64,000 bases of DNA from NCBI GenBank assembly GCA_020635035.1, contig JACKAO010000010.1:62001-126000 (forward strand). The letters run 5' to 3'. A program made the translations under genes and the position numbers. The DNA is from Calditrichia bacterium. GTDB lineage: Bacteria > Calditrichota > Calditrichia > Calditrichales > J004. This document shows positions 35,509-44,968 of this stretch, in pieces (the first letter of the stretch is position 1; every line of letters begins with the position of its first letter). The notes under the pieces were generated by a model. The model did no database searches and was not told the origin of the DNA. It saw only the letters and a program-made list of their open reading frames with translations.

Positions 35509-37008
35509 TTATATGGTTGTGTTAATTAGTTGTTTACGATCAATTTTTCCTGCTGCATTTTTAGGCAGCTCTTTTAAAAACGAGAAATATTTCGGGGTTT
35601 TATACTTGGCCAGCTTGCCTTTGCAATAATTTTTCAGATCATTTTCACTAAGCTTTTCATCATCTTTTAAGGCAATAAAACCGTGGCCCACTTCACCCCA
35701 TTTTTCATCGGGTATACCAATGACAGCCACTTCCTTTATATCCGGATGCGTGTACAAAAACTTTTCTACTTCCGCCGGGTAAACATTTTCGCCACCACTG
35801 ATAAACATATTTTTCTTGCGGTCCACCACATAAAAGAATCCTTCGTCATCATACTGAACCATATCGCCAGTGTGAAACCAACCGTCGGTGATGGCCTTTT
35901 TTGTTTCATCGGGTTTCTTCCAGTATCCGGGCGTAACGACCGGGCTTTGCAGCCAGAGTTCACCCACTTCATTGGCGTTACATTCGCTGCCTTTTTCATT
36001 CACAACTTTTGTATCAATGTAAAAATTGGGAAAGCCAATCGAACCTTTCTTACGGATCGCATCATCCTGATGTAGTGAAAAGCAGTTCGGCCCAACTTCA
36101 GTAAGTCCGTAACCCTGGCGGATAAAAACACCTTTACTGTGCCACAAATCGATCAGCGGCTTTGGCATCGGCGCTCCGCCAACAATGGCGTAACGTACAC
36201 TGGAGAAATCTGTTTTTTCGAAGAGATCTGAATCCGCCAGCATTTGCAGCATGGTTGGCACGCCAAATAAAAGTGTGGTTTTTTCTTCAGCGATCAGCTT
36301 AAGAATAAGATCAGGCTCAAAACCATCCAGCAGCGTATGTGATGCGCCATGGTGGATAAACGGCGTTAGCAGAACATTCCAGCCACCGGTGTGGAAAAAC
36401 GGAGCGTAACTTTGCGTATGATCCGCTGAAGTCAGATCCAGCCGCAACGATGTATTGATGGAATTCCAGAACAGCATTTTCGGAGTGATCATTGCCCCTT
36501 TGGGCAAACCCGTGGTGCCTGCCGTGTAAAGAATCATTACTACATCATTTTCTTCAATAACGCATTCTGTCGGTATGGTTTCTGAATTTTCAGCTGTGAT
36601 AAGGTTACTTACTTCATTGATATTTTTTTGATTGGCGATATTTTTTACAGCATTTATTTCCGGCAGATAACCGGCAAATTCATCTTCAAAAAACAAGACA
36701 GTCGGGGCGGCATCGGTCAGCAGGACATCAAGCTCTAACGGCATCAGACGGAAATTTAACGGTACCAGGATCCAGCCGGCTTTCATGCAGGCAAAAAACA
36801 GGAAGACATACTCGGCGCGATTCCTGGAAAGTACGGCAATACGATCCCCTTTTTTTAACCCGATAGTATTTTGCAGATAAGCAACCAGGTTGTTTATTCG
36901 TTCATCAAATTCTTTATATGTCCACTCTAACTGACGCGGATAATCTCGTAAAGCCAGCCTGCTGGGTGTATAAAGCGCCCATTTAGCGGTCCAGTCAAAC
37001 GGATTCAT
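35509..37008 (-). CDS. acyl-CoA synthetase (AMP-forming)
   Basis: An ANL-superfamily ligase of 499 residues that activates a carboxylic acid to its CoA ester via an acyl-adenylate. Motifs in order: the P-loop MILYTAGTTGLPKGAM, the A5 motif QGYGLTEVGPN, the A7 motif GWFHTGDMVQYD, VDRKKNMFISGGENVYPAEVE, and the catalytic Lys in LPKNAAGKIDRKQL. It resembles medium/long-chain or aromatic acid ligases; the chain length cannot be read. Its start overlaps the end of the symporter gene by 14 bases, so uptake and activation are coupled. Confidence 0.93.
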   Translation of the reverse strand: MNPFDWTAKWALYTPSRLALRDYPRQLEWTYKEFDERINNLVAYLQNTIGLKKGDRIAVLSRNRAEYVFLFFACMKAGWILVPLNFRLMPLELDVLLTDAAPTVLFFEDEFAGYLPEINAVKNIANQKNINEVSNLITAENSETIPTECVIEENDVVMILYTAGTTGLPKGAMITPKMLFWNSINTSLRLDLTSADHTQSYAPFFHTGGWNVLLTPFIHHGASHTLLDGFEPDLILKLIAEEKTTLLFGVPTMLQMLADSDLFEKTDFSSVRYAIVGGAPMPKPLIDLWHSKGVFIRQGYGLTEVGPNCFSLHQDDAIRKKGSIGFPNFYIDTKVVNEKGSECNANEVGELWLQSPVVTPGYWKKPDETKKAITDGWFHTGDMVQYDDEGFFYVVDRKKNMFISGGENVYPAEVEKFLYTHPDIKEVAVIGIPDEKWGEVGHGFIALKDDEKLSENDLKNYCKGKLAKYKTPKYFSFLKELPKNAAGKIDRKQLINTTI

Positions 37009-38494
37009 GACGCGATCCTTTTTTGACGTTGTACAAAACAGTAGCTGTAATTAATGACGCTACTATTGCCGTAGCCGCTGCAACTCCCGGATTTTCACCC
37101 GTTGAAATGGTCAGCGGAACAGGAAGTTTTCCATAATACATTATAAAATGGACCACAACCGCCACAACCGATGCTGTTATCGGAATAATTTTGGGCATTT
37201 CCTTTATAAACATTCCAAACACGATGGGAACAAATGCAGCGGCGAAATAAGCATAAACCCCGTTTTGCGCAAAAATAGCCACACTCAATTTGGGATTGAT
37301 CAACTGATCATAGGATAGCCAGATGCTGACAATAGCCAGAAGAATAATAATGAGTTTGTTAAGCTTAATTTCCTTTTTTATATCGTCAATTTTAAAAACA
37401 GGTTTGATGATATCATTTGTGACCGTTGTTGCCAGTGCCTGGATCAGCCCTTCCAGCGTTGAAATACCTGCAGAAATCAATCCTAAAACCACAATTAAAC
37501 CGACCCATACAGGAAATTCATAAATAACATAGGCGCTTATGATGCCATCCATTTTGAGTGCCTGCCCGTCAACCATCAGATCAGGAAACGCGATTCGTGC
37601 ATAGAGCCCGGTGATAACAACTGCAAAGAACAGTAGCTCTACAATAACAGCAATAGTAAGGTAACGGTTTACACCTTTATCCGATTTTAGCAATAGCGAT
37701 TTTGTGATGATGTGCGGCTGGCACACTACTGCAACACCCACGATAATCTGTGTAATAAAAATCTCAAAATAATCCCTGAAAAGAAAACTGTCCGGATTTG
37801 TAAGTTTGGTCAGTTTAGGATCAATGGCATTCAGCTTATCCAGGAAACCATGCACGCCGCTGCTGAAATGATCATAACCGGAAGTAAGCAATATAACCGC
37901 AACAACAATCATGATAGCAGCCTGGATAGTATTTGTATAAACCATCGAATTAGCGCCGCCGAACATCATGTAACCAAAGATAAACATCACAATAAATATC
38001 AGTGCACTCAGCTCGCTTACACCAATCGTTTTAGAAATAACCTTTGTGAGCCCGACACAAATTAACACGATAAAAGTGATCAGTAAAAGGGATAAAAATC
38101 CAAAGAATAAGGAATAGCCGGGACTGTTATAGCGGGTTCCCATCCATTGTGCAAGACTTAGTGCTTTTACATTGCTGCCGTGGGCGCGAAAACTTTTTGT
38201 TAGGACCACCAGCGATACAACCGCCGCAATCGGGAAAACGACGGCAAAAGAGATGACAGCGCTTAATCCATACAAAGCAATAAATCCCGGATTGATGATA
38301 AAAGTCGCCGCACTGGTCATCGAAGCAGCCAAAGCTAAGCCCACAGCTACCGGGGAAAAATTAATATTTCCCAGCGCATAATCAGAGATGGATTTTGTTT
38401 TGAGCGCCCCCCGGATCACAAAGAAAAGGGTTATAATTACATAAAAAGCTAAAAGCAGCCAACCGGCAATACCCCAGTCCTGAGAACTATTCAT
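36995..38494 (-). CDS. sodium:solute symporter family protein
   Basis: A 499-residue SSS-family permease with about 13 membrane helices. Family features include the N-terminal SISDYALGNINFSPVAVGLALAASMTSAATF region and the segment GGANSMVYTNTIQAAIMIVVAVI. Substrates of this family include acetate, pyruvate, proline and short-chain acids. The overlap with an acyl-CoA ligase gene favours a carboxylate here. Part of the leftward GbsR-linked cluster, 25 bases after the KAS III-like gene. Confidence 0.9.
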   Translation of the reverse strand: MNSSQDWGIAGWLLLAFYVIITLFFVIRGALKTKSISDYALGNINFSPVAVGLALAASMTSAATFIINPGFIALYGLSAVISFAVVFPIAAVVSLVVLTKSFRAHGSNVKALSLAQWMGTRYNSPGYSLFFGFLSLLLITFIVLICVGLTKVISKTIGVSELSALIFIVMFIFGYMMFGGANSMVYTNTIQAAIMIVVAVILLTSGYDHFSSGVHGFLDKLNAIDPKLTKLTNPDSFLFRDYFEIFITQIIVGVAVVCQPHIITKSLLLKSDKGVNRYLTIAVIVELLFFAVVITGLYARIAFPDLMVDGQALKMDGIISAYVIYEFPVWVGLIVVLGLISAGISTLEGLIQALATTVTNDIIKPVFKIDDIKKEIKLNKLIIILLAIVSIWLSYDQLINPKLSVAIFAQNGVYAYFAAAFVPIVFGMFIKEMPKIIPITASVVAVVVHFIMYYGKLPVPLTISTGENPGVAAATAIVASLITATVLYNVKKGSRHESV

Positions 38495-38519
38495 ATCTGC
38501 CCGCCTTTAATTTTGTTTA

Positions 38520-39515
38520 CTACCAGCGAAATCCTGCACAAGCAAACGCCAGACCACCACCCGATCCCATAAAATAAACCAGGTCACCGGACTTCAGCAT
38601 GCCTTTTTCGGATGCATCAGCCAGAGCCATCGGAATGCAGGCCGATCCCGTATAAGCAAAACGATCCATTATCGTGTGTGTTTTGCTCATATCAAGACCC
38701 AGATTAGCCATCGTTTCAACAATGCTGTTGATGTTAATCTGAGTAAAAAAGATTTTATCGATGTCTTGCGGCGTATGTCCGTTGCGCATGCTTAGTTCAC
38801 TTATCATACGCGTCCATGTTTGCGGATTAATTTCCTTTGGAAACTTTTTTACAAATTTTAATAGATGATCTTTATTGTCAAGCACTTGTTTATTCAGCGG
38901 ATGCCGTGTTCCGCCGGCATAGATACCCATCCAGCCATTGTACTGACCTTCTGTGTACAGCTTTGATCCCAGGAAACCCGATGTATCTTGTTCACTTTCC
39001 ACCGCTTTTAAGATGACTGCGCCGGCACCATCGGCAAAAAGGGTTACCGTTTTTTTATCCTGCAAATCGAGATATTTGGACATGCCGTAAGCACCAATTA
39101 CCAGCACATTATTATATTGATCATCCGAACGGATGTACTTGCTTCCCACATCGATTGCCGTAACAAATCCGGCACAGGCCGTGTTCAGATCAAACGTCCC
39201 TGACTTTTTAGCTTTCAGCCGGTCCTGCACAACCGAAGCCGTGCTTGGTGAGATAAATTCAGGTGTATCCGTTGCTACGATGATAAGATCAATTTGATTA
39301 GCGTTTAAGTCAGACTGGACAAGGGCTTTTTGGGCAGCTCCGACGCATAAATCAGCAACACTCTCATTTTCATTCAGCCAGCGTCGTTCACGGATGGTAA
39401 GATTTTCCACCAGCCAGGTACTGACATCTTCTCCGAGCAATTCATCAAAATAACTGTTGGGAATTACATGCCCGGGAACCGCCATTGTACTGGCTATTAT
39501 TTTTGCATTTCGCAC
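38520..39515 (-). CDS. KAS III-like thiolase-fold enzyme with altered active site
   Basis: A 331-residue member of the 3-oxoacyl-ACP synthase III (FabH-like) family. The nucleophile is conserved as Cys114 in DLNTACAGFVTAIDVG. The catalytic His, normally in PHQAN, is replaced by Thr258 in FFTQININ. The Asn of GNTS is replaced by Tyr288 in FAYTGSACIP. It is therefore unlikely to be a standard decarboxylating FabH. Start is GTG with GGAG upstream. It lies 8 bases after a dehydrogenase gene and upstream of a symporter and an acyl-CoA ligase, which suggests acyl transfer or condensation/cleavage on CoA esters. Confidence 0.85.
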   Translation of the reverse strand: MRNAKIIASTMAVPGHVIPNSYFDELLGEDVSTWLVENLTIRERRWLNENESVADLCVGAAQKALVQSDLNANQIDLIIVATDTPEFISPSTASVVQDRLKAKKSGTFDLNTACAGFVTAIDVGSKYIRSDDQYNNVLVIGAYGMSKYLDLQDKKTVTLFADGAGAVILKAVESEQDTSGFLGSKLYTEGQYNGWMGIYAGGTRHPLNKQVLDNKDHLLKFVKKFPKEINPQTWTRMISELSMRNGHTPQDIDKIFFTQININSIVETMANLGLDMSKTHTIMDRFAYTGSACIPMALADASEKGMLKSGDLVYFMGSGGGLAFACAGFRW

Positions 39516-39523
39516 GATTTCTC

Positions 39524-40255
39524 CTAAAGTACCAGTCCGCCATCCACACTTAGAACAGCGCCGTTAATAAAAGATGCTTCATCAGATGCCAGGAACAGGT
39601 AAGCATTGGCGATATCTAAAGGTTGTCCCAGGCGTCCCAAAGGTGTTTTTCCTTCCAGCATAGCAATCACTTTTTCAGGTACTGATTTAACCATTTCCGT
39701 GGCAATAAATCCCGGTGCTACTGCATTAACCCGGATGCCTTTAGAACCCAGTTCACGGGCCCAAACTTTGGTCATTCCGATTATTCCGGACTTGGCAGCT
39801 ACGTAATTTGACTGGCCAAAATTGCCATATAAAGCCACGATGGAACTGGTGTTAACAATAGCGCCTCTGCCTCGTTCACGCATTACTTTGCCGACGGCCT
39901 GGGCACAGACAAAAACGCCTTTCAGGTTAATATCTATCACCGCATCCCACTGAGCTTCTTCCATTTTATGCAGTGTGGCATCGCGGGTTATCCCGGCGTT
40001 GTTGATCAGGATGTCTATCTTTCCATATTGTTTAACGATAGCCTGAACGGCGGTGTCGACTTCAGCTGTGTCCGCCACATTGACCTTCATAAACTGGCTG
40101 TTTTTCAGTTTTAGCGCCTGGGCTTCCCCGGCTTCTTTGTTTACGTCCCAGATAATTACAGTGGCACCTTCTTCAGCAAAACGTTCCGCTGTAACGGCAC
40201 CAATTCCTTGTGCCCCACCTGTGATTATGGCTACTCTGTTTTCAAGTCTGTTCAT
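39524..40255 (-). CDS. short-chain dehydrogenase/reductase (FabG-like)
   Basis: A classical SDR of about 243 residues. The cofactor loop is GGAQGIG, NNAG is conserved, and the catalytic Ser-Tyr-Lys are in NTSSIVALYGNFGQSNYVAAKSG; the C-terminus ends INGAVLSVDGGLVL. It is closest in feel to 3-oxoacyl-ACP or 3-hydroxyacyl-CoA reductases. A GTG 4 codons upstream is in frame, but GGGGA lies 6 bases before the ATG at 40255. Second gene after the GbsR-type regulator, with a palindrome between them. Confidence 0.92.
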   Translation of the reverse strand: MNRLENRVAIITGGAQGIGAVTAERFAEEGATVIIWDVNKEAGEAQALKLKNSQFMKVNVADTAEVDTAVQAIVKQYGKIDILINNAGITRDATLHKMEEAQWDAVIDINLKGVFVCAQAVGKVMRERGRGAIVNTSSIVALYGNFGQSNYVAAKSGIIGMTKVWARELGSKGIRVNAVAPGFIATEMVKSVPEKVIAMLEGKTPLGRLGQPLDIANAYLFLASDEASFINGAVLSVDGGLVL

Positions 40256-40279
40256 ATAATTCCCCACCTGCTTTTTGAA

Positions 40280-40299
40280 CGTTTGAAAATTTCCAAACG
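40280..40299. promoter_or_regulatory. 20-bp palindrome, probable operator upstream of the SDR gene
   Basis: CGTTTGAAAATTTCCAAACG is a near-perfect palindrome (outer arms CGTTTG/CAAACG) in the 60-base gap between the regulator and the dehydrogenase gene. A related 20-mer lies just upstream of the regulator gene. Confidence 0.6.
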
Positions 40300-40315
40300 C
40301 TAACTCTAAATTTTT

Positions 40316-40789
40316 TTATTTACGCGAATGCCATTCTTCAAGAAAATTATTATAGTGCTTGATCATCATTTCGTAAAAAGCATACATGTCTTCGATATTT
40401 ATTTTAAAATTGGCAAGTTCATCATCTAAATTTAGATCTTTAATCTTTTCCTGGTATTTCTGCGCTAATGCCAGGTTTGATTTCATCAGTGAAATACGGT
40501 TGACAAACGCTTTACCAAAAATATCCGGAGCAGCTTCGTAATAATCTTTGCGGTCGCCCGGCACCCATTTGCGCTGCACAAGATTGTGATCACGCAGACG
40601 ACGTGTTATCTGGCTTACAGGCCCCTTACTGACATTAAGTTCCTGAGTAATGTAATCCAGGCTAAGCGGCTTACCTTCAAATAGCAACAGACCGACGATA
40701 CGACCCATCAGTTGCGGCAGGCCAAAATGTTGATAGCCTTCACCATAATCCTGGATAAATTCTTGTTTTAATTCGGAAAAATCTTGCAT
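40316..40789 (-). CDS. GbsR/MarR family transcriptional regulator
   Basis: A 157-residue winged-helix regulator. The HTH is in LSLDYITQELNVSKGPVSQI, followed by the wing RRLRDHNLVQRKWVPGDRK, as in the GbsR branch of MarR proteins. A C-terminal helical region (about 90-155) would form the dimer interface. It is the first gene of the leftward cluster that runs to the lipoprotein hydrolase at 32455. Matching 20-bp palindromes flank its gene, suggesting that it represses both itself and the downstream genes, probably released by a CoA ester or acid. Confidence 0.88.
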   Translation of the reverse strand: MQDFSELKQEFIQDYGEGYQHFGLPQLMGRIVGLLLFEGKPLSLDYITQELNVSKGPVSQITRRLRDHNLVQRKWVPGDRKDYYEAAPDIFGKAFVNRISLMKSNLALAQKYQEKIKDLNLDDELANFKINIEDMYAFYEMMIKHYNNFLEEWHSRK

Positions 40790-40795
40790 TTGGAA

Positions 40796-40815
40796 TGTTT
40801 GGTTTTTTTGAAACG
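40796..40815. promoter_or_regulatory. second operator-like 20-mer, upstream of the GbsR-type regulator
   Basis: TGTTTGGTTTTTTTGAAACG matches 15 of 20 positions of the complementary strand of the palindrome at 40280-40299. It lies 7 bases upstream of the regulator start codon. Confidence 0.5.
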
Positions 40816-40948
40816 TTTAAAATATATGTCTTGATCTTTAGGAATGCAATATGAAAAACAACGAAATATTATATATAAAACACGTATAATTTCACATTGA
40901 ATGTTAATTCATACATATTTTATAGACAAATCAACCATTATGTATTTT

Positions 40949-41812
40949 TTATCTCTTCCAGAAAGGTTTGATAAAGTTTCCCTTCTTGTGTGCCTGCCAG
41001 ACAAAATACACACCGGCTGATGTGGCAATCACCAGGGCAAAGATGGATGCTTCGGCACCAAACTCACCCCCGGATAAAATAGCAGGTCCGCTTAGCTGAC
41101 TCTGCAGTATACCCTTGGCTTCCGTTCCGGAAACAGAAACACCATAAATACCACCCTGCGTAAAATTCCATGCAAGATGAATGCCGATGGCAAACCACAA
41201 GCGACGGGTAAGCACGTATGCCGCACCCAGTAAAATTCCGGCTTCCAGCGCGATTGCAAGAGCTGCAAAAAGCGTGGCATTTGGATTAAAAATATGCAGC
41301 AATCCAAAAATAAGTGCAGAGATCACTAATGCAATCCATGTACCCAGAGATTCTTCCGTTATTCGAAAAATTACTCCGCGGAAGAACACTTCTTCAAAAA
41401 AGCCGGCAATAAGTGCCAGGGAAAGCATTGGAAGTAAAACAGTCCAATCATTGTATCCCGTAATTGTGTAATAACCAAAGCTCCACATGATGCCAATTGT
41501 CAGGCTGAACAGCAGAAATCCAACCAGGATTCCTTTCAGTAATTCACCTAAGAATCCTTTGAAATCCAACTCGCTCATTCTTCTTTTTTCGATAAATCGG
41601 ACATAGCTAAGATAGGCAAAATATGCCGTTAATATAACGGGACCCACTAATATAATAGCTCTAATATCTTTATCTGTAACAGGAAGTAACCTTAACAATT
41701 CCTGTACAATGGTCAAGGGAATGGACAGCCATAACGTTGCAATAATAATTCTAACCAGCGGCAATTGGATAAACCATTGTATGCGACCCGGAGACTGCTG
41801 TTCTTCATTCAT
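40949..41812 (-). CDS. CPBP family intramembrane glutamic protease
   Basis: A 287-residue membrane protein with about seven or eight helices. The CPBP (Abi) motifs are complete: EEVFFRGVIFR (motif 1, EExxxR), LIFGLLHIFNP (motif 2, FxxxH) and IHLAWNFTQG (motif 3, HxxxN). Such proteins are CAAX-processing or intramembrane proteases. The substrate is unknown. It is monocistronic and divergent from metG. Confidence 0.9.
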   Translation of the reverse strand: MNEEQQSPGRIQWFIQLPLVRIIIATLWLSIPLTIVQELLRLLPVTDKDIRAIILVGPVILTAYFAYLSYVRFIEKRRMSELDFKGFLGELLKGILVGFLLFSLTIGIMWSFGYYTITGYNDWTVLLPMLSLALIAGFFEEVFFRGVIFRITEESLGTWIALVISALIFGLLHIFNPNATLFAALAIALEAGILLGAAYVLTRRLWFAIGIHLAWNFTQGGIYGVSVSGTEAKGILQSQLSGPAILSGGEFGAEASIFALVIATSAGVYFVWQAHKKGNFIKPFWKR

Positions 41813-42014
41813 ATTGATACCCTTTATGGTATATTTTTCGTGAGATTTCTGATAATTTAAATAATTATTGTATATAATAACCGGATAAATTTATTAATTT
41901 TACTGACTTAATTGCTTATGAAACAGTTGTGATTGTCTGCTATTTGCATAATTGCAATAGCCTCGATAAATTCCATCTTTCACAATTACGAGATTAATTC
42001 CGGGGAGTTACTGC

Positions 42015-44069
42015 TTGTCACAAAAAATTTTAGTTACCAGTGCCCTGCCCTATGCAAACGGGCCGATTCACCTGGGGCATCTGGCCGGTGCTTACCTGCC
42101 GGCTGATATTTTTGTACGTTATCACCGTTTAAAAGGTAATGATATAGTTTATATCTGCGGGTCTGATGAACACGGTGTGCCAATCATGTTACGTGCGCGT
42201 GCCGAGAACCTGGAACCACAGCAAATTGTCGATCGCTATCACGCCATCATCAAAGACAGTTTTGAAAAATTTGGAATGGATTTTGATTATTATGGACGCA
42301 CTTCCGCTGAAATACATCACCAGACAAGCCAGGATTTTTTCCGCACTCTGGATAATAAAAATGAATTTATCCTGAAAAATGAAAACCAGTTATTTGATCC
42401 TGAAGCGGGCATCTTTTTAGCAGATCGCTTTGTCCGCGGCACCTGCCCGAAATGCGGTTACGAAGATGCTTATGGCGATCAGTGCGAGAATTGCGGGACA
42501 TCACTGAGCCCGGCTGATCTGATAAATCCACGGAGTGCTATTACCAATGCTAAACCGGTAATGAAAGAAACCGTTCACTGGTACCTGTCGCTGGAAAAAT
42601 ATCAGCCGATGCTGGAAAAATGGATCGATGAACACCCGGACTGGAAACCCAACGCGCTTGGCCAGATAAAAAGCTGGTTTAAGGATGGTTTAAAAGACCG
42701 CGCTATGACCCGTGACCTGCCCTGGGGTGTTGAAATACCTGAAGATGTGGCGCACAAGGCTGGCATCGATTCTAAAGGGAAAGTGCTTTACGTCTGGTTT
42801 GACGCACCGATCGGTTATATTTCAGCCACACGCGAATGGTCGGTGAAACAGGGTGACCCGGAACTTTGGAAAAAATACTGGCAGCAGCAGGACACACGCC
42901 TGATTCATTTTATCGGTAAGGATAATATTGTATTTCATTGTATTATTTTCCCGTTGATGTTAAAGCTGCACGGTGAATACGTATTGCCTGAAAACGTACC
43001 GGCTAATGAATTCCTGAACCTGGAAGGCGATAAACTTTCAACAAGCCGCAACTACGCCGTTTGGCTGGATGAGTATCTGCAAAAATTTGAACCTGACTCG
43101 CTGCGCTATACACTTGCCAGCATCATGCCCGAAACCAAAGATGCCGATTTCTCATGGAAAGATTTCCAGGCACGGCACAACAATGAACTGGCGGATATTC
43201 TTGGTAATTTTGTAAACCGTTCTTTTATTTTCTGTCATAAATATTATGAAGGTAAAGTTCCGGCTATTGGCACCCTGAGTGATCTTGACAAGGAATTAAT
43301 CAATCGTCTGGAAAACGCAGCGGACAAAATCGGTTCAATTATCGATTCTCATCAGTATAAAAACTACGTCCGTGAAGTGATGGACCTGACACGTTTTGCC
43401 AATAAATATTTCAACGACAAAGAGCCCTGGAAAGCACGCAAAGAAAATCCTGAAAGTTGTGCAACTACGATTCACCTGTGCATCCAGACGGTGCGCATTC
43501 TGGGTATTTTATTTGACCCGCTGATTCCTTTCTCCGCTCAGAAAATTCGTAAATCACTTAACATTGCTGAACAGGAATCTTGGGATGCTGCCAAAACTCT
43601 GACCTTAAAAACAGGGCACTCGATTAGCACAGCAGCGATTTTGTTTACCAAAATAGAAGACGATGTAATCGATGCTGAAATAAGCCGTCTGCAGCAGGTA
43701 CGCGAAGCAAAAAACAAAAACAATAAAAAAGAAACCGACGAAAAAGCCATGATTGAAATTGATGATTTTGCCAAACTTGACCTGCGGGTTGTAAAAGTGC
43801 TTGATGCGGAAAAGATTCCTAAAACAAGCCGCCTGTTAAAGCTTAAAGTTAAAAACGGCGATGAAGAGCGTACCATTGTCAGTGGTATTGCCGAACACTA
43901 CAATCCTGATGATCTCATCGGGAAAAATGTTGTAATAATTGCCAATCTTAAGCCGGTTCAGCTACGCGGAGTAGAGTCGCGCGGGATGATTCTGACAGCA
44001 GAAAACAACGGTGAATTAAGCCTGCTTACCGTCATGAAAGATATTTTACCAGGAAGTAAAATCAGTTAG
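42015..44069 (+). CDS. metG: methionine-tRNA ligase
   Basis: Charges tRNA-Met. The N-terminal ALPYANGPIHLGHLAG contains the HIGH-type motif (HLGH). A zinc knuckle, CPKCGYEDAYGDQCENC, lies near residues 139-155. The KMSKS-type motif is KLSTS. The C-terminal domain (about 580-684) is an EMAPII/Trbp111-like tRNA-binding domain (IDDFAKLDLRVVKV, ESRGMILTAE). Start is a TTG at 42015: no ATG is suitable, GGGGAG lies 8 bases upstream and the family N-terminus follows at once. Full length at 684 residues. Confidence 0.97.
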   Translation: MSQKILVTSALPYANGPIHLGHLAGAYLPADIFVRYHRLKGNDIVYICGSDEHGVPIMLRARAENLEPQQIVDRYHAIIKDSFEKFGMDFDYYGRTSAEIHHQTSQDFFRTLDNKNEFILKNENQLFDPEAGIFLADRFVRGTCPKCGYEDAYGDQCENCGTSLSPADLINPRSAITNAKPVMKETVHWYLSLEKYQPMLEKWIDEHPDWKPNALGQIKSWFKDGLKDRAMTRDLPWGVEIPEDVAHKAGIDSKGKVLYVWFDAPIGYISATREWSVKQGDPELWKKYWQQQDTRLIHFIGKDNIVFHCIIFPLMLKLHGEYVLPENVPANEFLNLEGDKLSTSRNYAVWLDEYLQKFEPDSLRYTLASIMPETKDADFSWKDFQARHNNELADILGNFVNRSFIFCHKYYEGKVPAIGTLSDLDKELINRLENAADKIGSIIDSHQYKNYVREVMDLTRFANKYFNDKEPWKARKENPESCATTIHLCIQTVRILGILFDPLIPFSAQKIRKSLNIAEQESWDAAKTLTLKTGHSISTAAILFTKIEDDVIDAEISRLQQVREAKNKNNKKETDEKAMIEIDDFAKLDLRVVKVLDAEKIPKTSRLLKLKVKNGDEERTIVSGIAEHYNPDDLIGKNVVIIANLKPVQLRGVESRGMILTAENNGELSLLTVMKDILPGSKIS

Positions 44070-44185
44070 CATTTAATCATGTCATTGTCCTGATCTTTAT
44101 CATTTTCTCCTTTTAGAAAAAGTGTCAGCACGATAAGATTATGATAATGTTCATGATTAATATTTAAACAGAAAAAGGATTTAAA

Positions 44186-44953
44186 ATGTACATCGATACA
44201 CATGCGCATCTCGATTTTGATTCATTTGATAATGACAGGGATGCCGTTATACAAAGAGCTATTGAAAATAAAATCTCAACCATCATTACTATTGGTACTA
44301 ATCTTGAGTCATCGCGCAAAGCTGTAAAATACGCCGATAATTATGCATCTATTTATGCAGCCGTAGGAATTCATCCATCGGATTGCGCCGAAGCCGCTGA
44401 ACAGGATTACAGTGAAATTGAAAAACTGGCACAGCATGAAAAAGTAATCGCCATTGGTGAAATCGGCCTGGATTATTACCGCATGTACACCGACAAAGAA
44501 ACCCAGAAAAAAGCCTTTAAAAAACAGATCGCACTGGCCCGTAAACTTAAGCTTCCTGTGATTGTTCATAACCGTGAATCACAGCAGGATGTGCTGGATA
44601 TGATGATTGCCGAGAATGCTGCCGAAGTATCCGGTGTATTGCATTCTTTTACCGGTACAATGGAATTTTTGGAACAGGTTTTAAAAACGGATTTCTACCT
44701 TTCTTACACCGGTGGTGTTACATTTAAAAACTCAACCACAGACGAACTGATTATTAACACCCCTGTTGAACGCATGCTTCTCGAGACAGATTCGCCGTTT
44801 ATCACGCCGGAACCTTTTCGCGGAAAGCGCAATGAGCCTTCCTATATTTTACATACCGCACGCCGGATTGCCGATCTGAAAGGAATTAAACTGGAAGAGC
44901 TTGCCGCAATAACCAGTGCCAATGCCCGTCACTTGTTTGCCTTACCGGAATAA
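44186..44953 (+). CDS. tatD: TatD family metal-dependent hydrolase (DNase)
   Basis: A 255-residue TIM-barrel hydrolase. Metal ligands are visible as DTHAHLDFDSF at the start, AIGEIGLDYYRM, VIVHNRESQQD, GVLHSFTG and LLETDSPFITPEPFRGKRNEP. The family consists of 3'-5' DNases or exonucleases. It lies between metG and rsmA; this metG-tatD-rsmA order is common in bacteria. An AAAAAGGA precedes the ATG. Confidence 0.95.
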   Translation: MYIDTHAHLDFDSFDNDRDAVIQRAIENKISTIITIGTNLESSRKAVKYADNYASIYAAVGIHPSDCAEAAEQDYSEIEKLAQHEKVIAIGEIGLDYYRMYTDKETQKKAFKKQIALARKLKLPVIVHNRESQQDVLDMMIAENAAEVSGVLHSFTGTMEFLEQVLKTDFYLSYTGGVTFKNSTTDELIINTPVERMLLETDSPFITPEPFRGKRNEPSYILHTARRIADLKGIKLEELAAITSANARHLFALPE

Positions 44954-44968
44954 CAATTCATTTTTGTT

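Noticed and set aside
40316..41812. CPBP protease as part of the GbsR-linked cluster
   Set aside because: It is on the same strand but upstream of the regulator by 159 bases, and the operator-like site lies between them, so it is probably a separate unit.
41813..42014. Possible T-box or riboswitch upstream of metG
   Set aside because: No conserved T-box sequence or terminator-like stem was seen; the region is simple AT-rich sequence.
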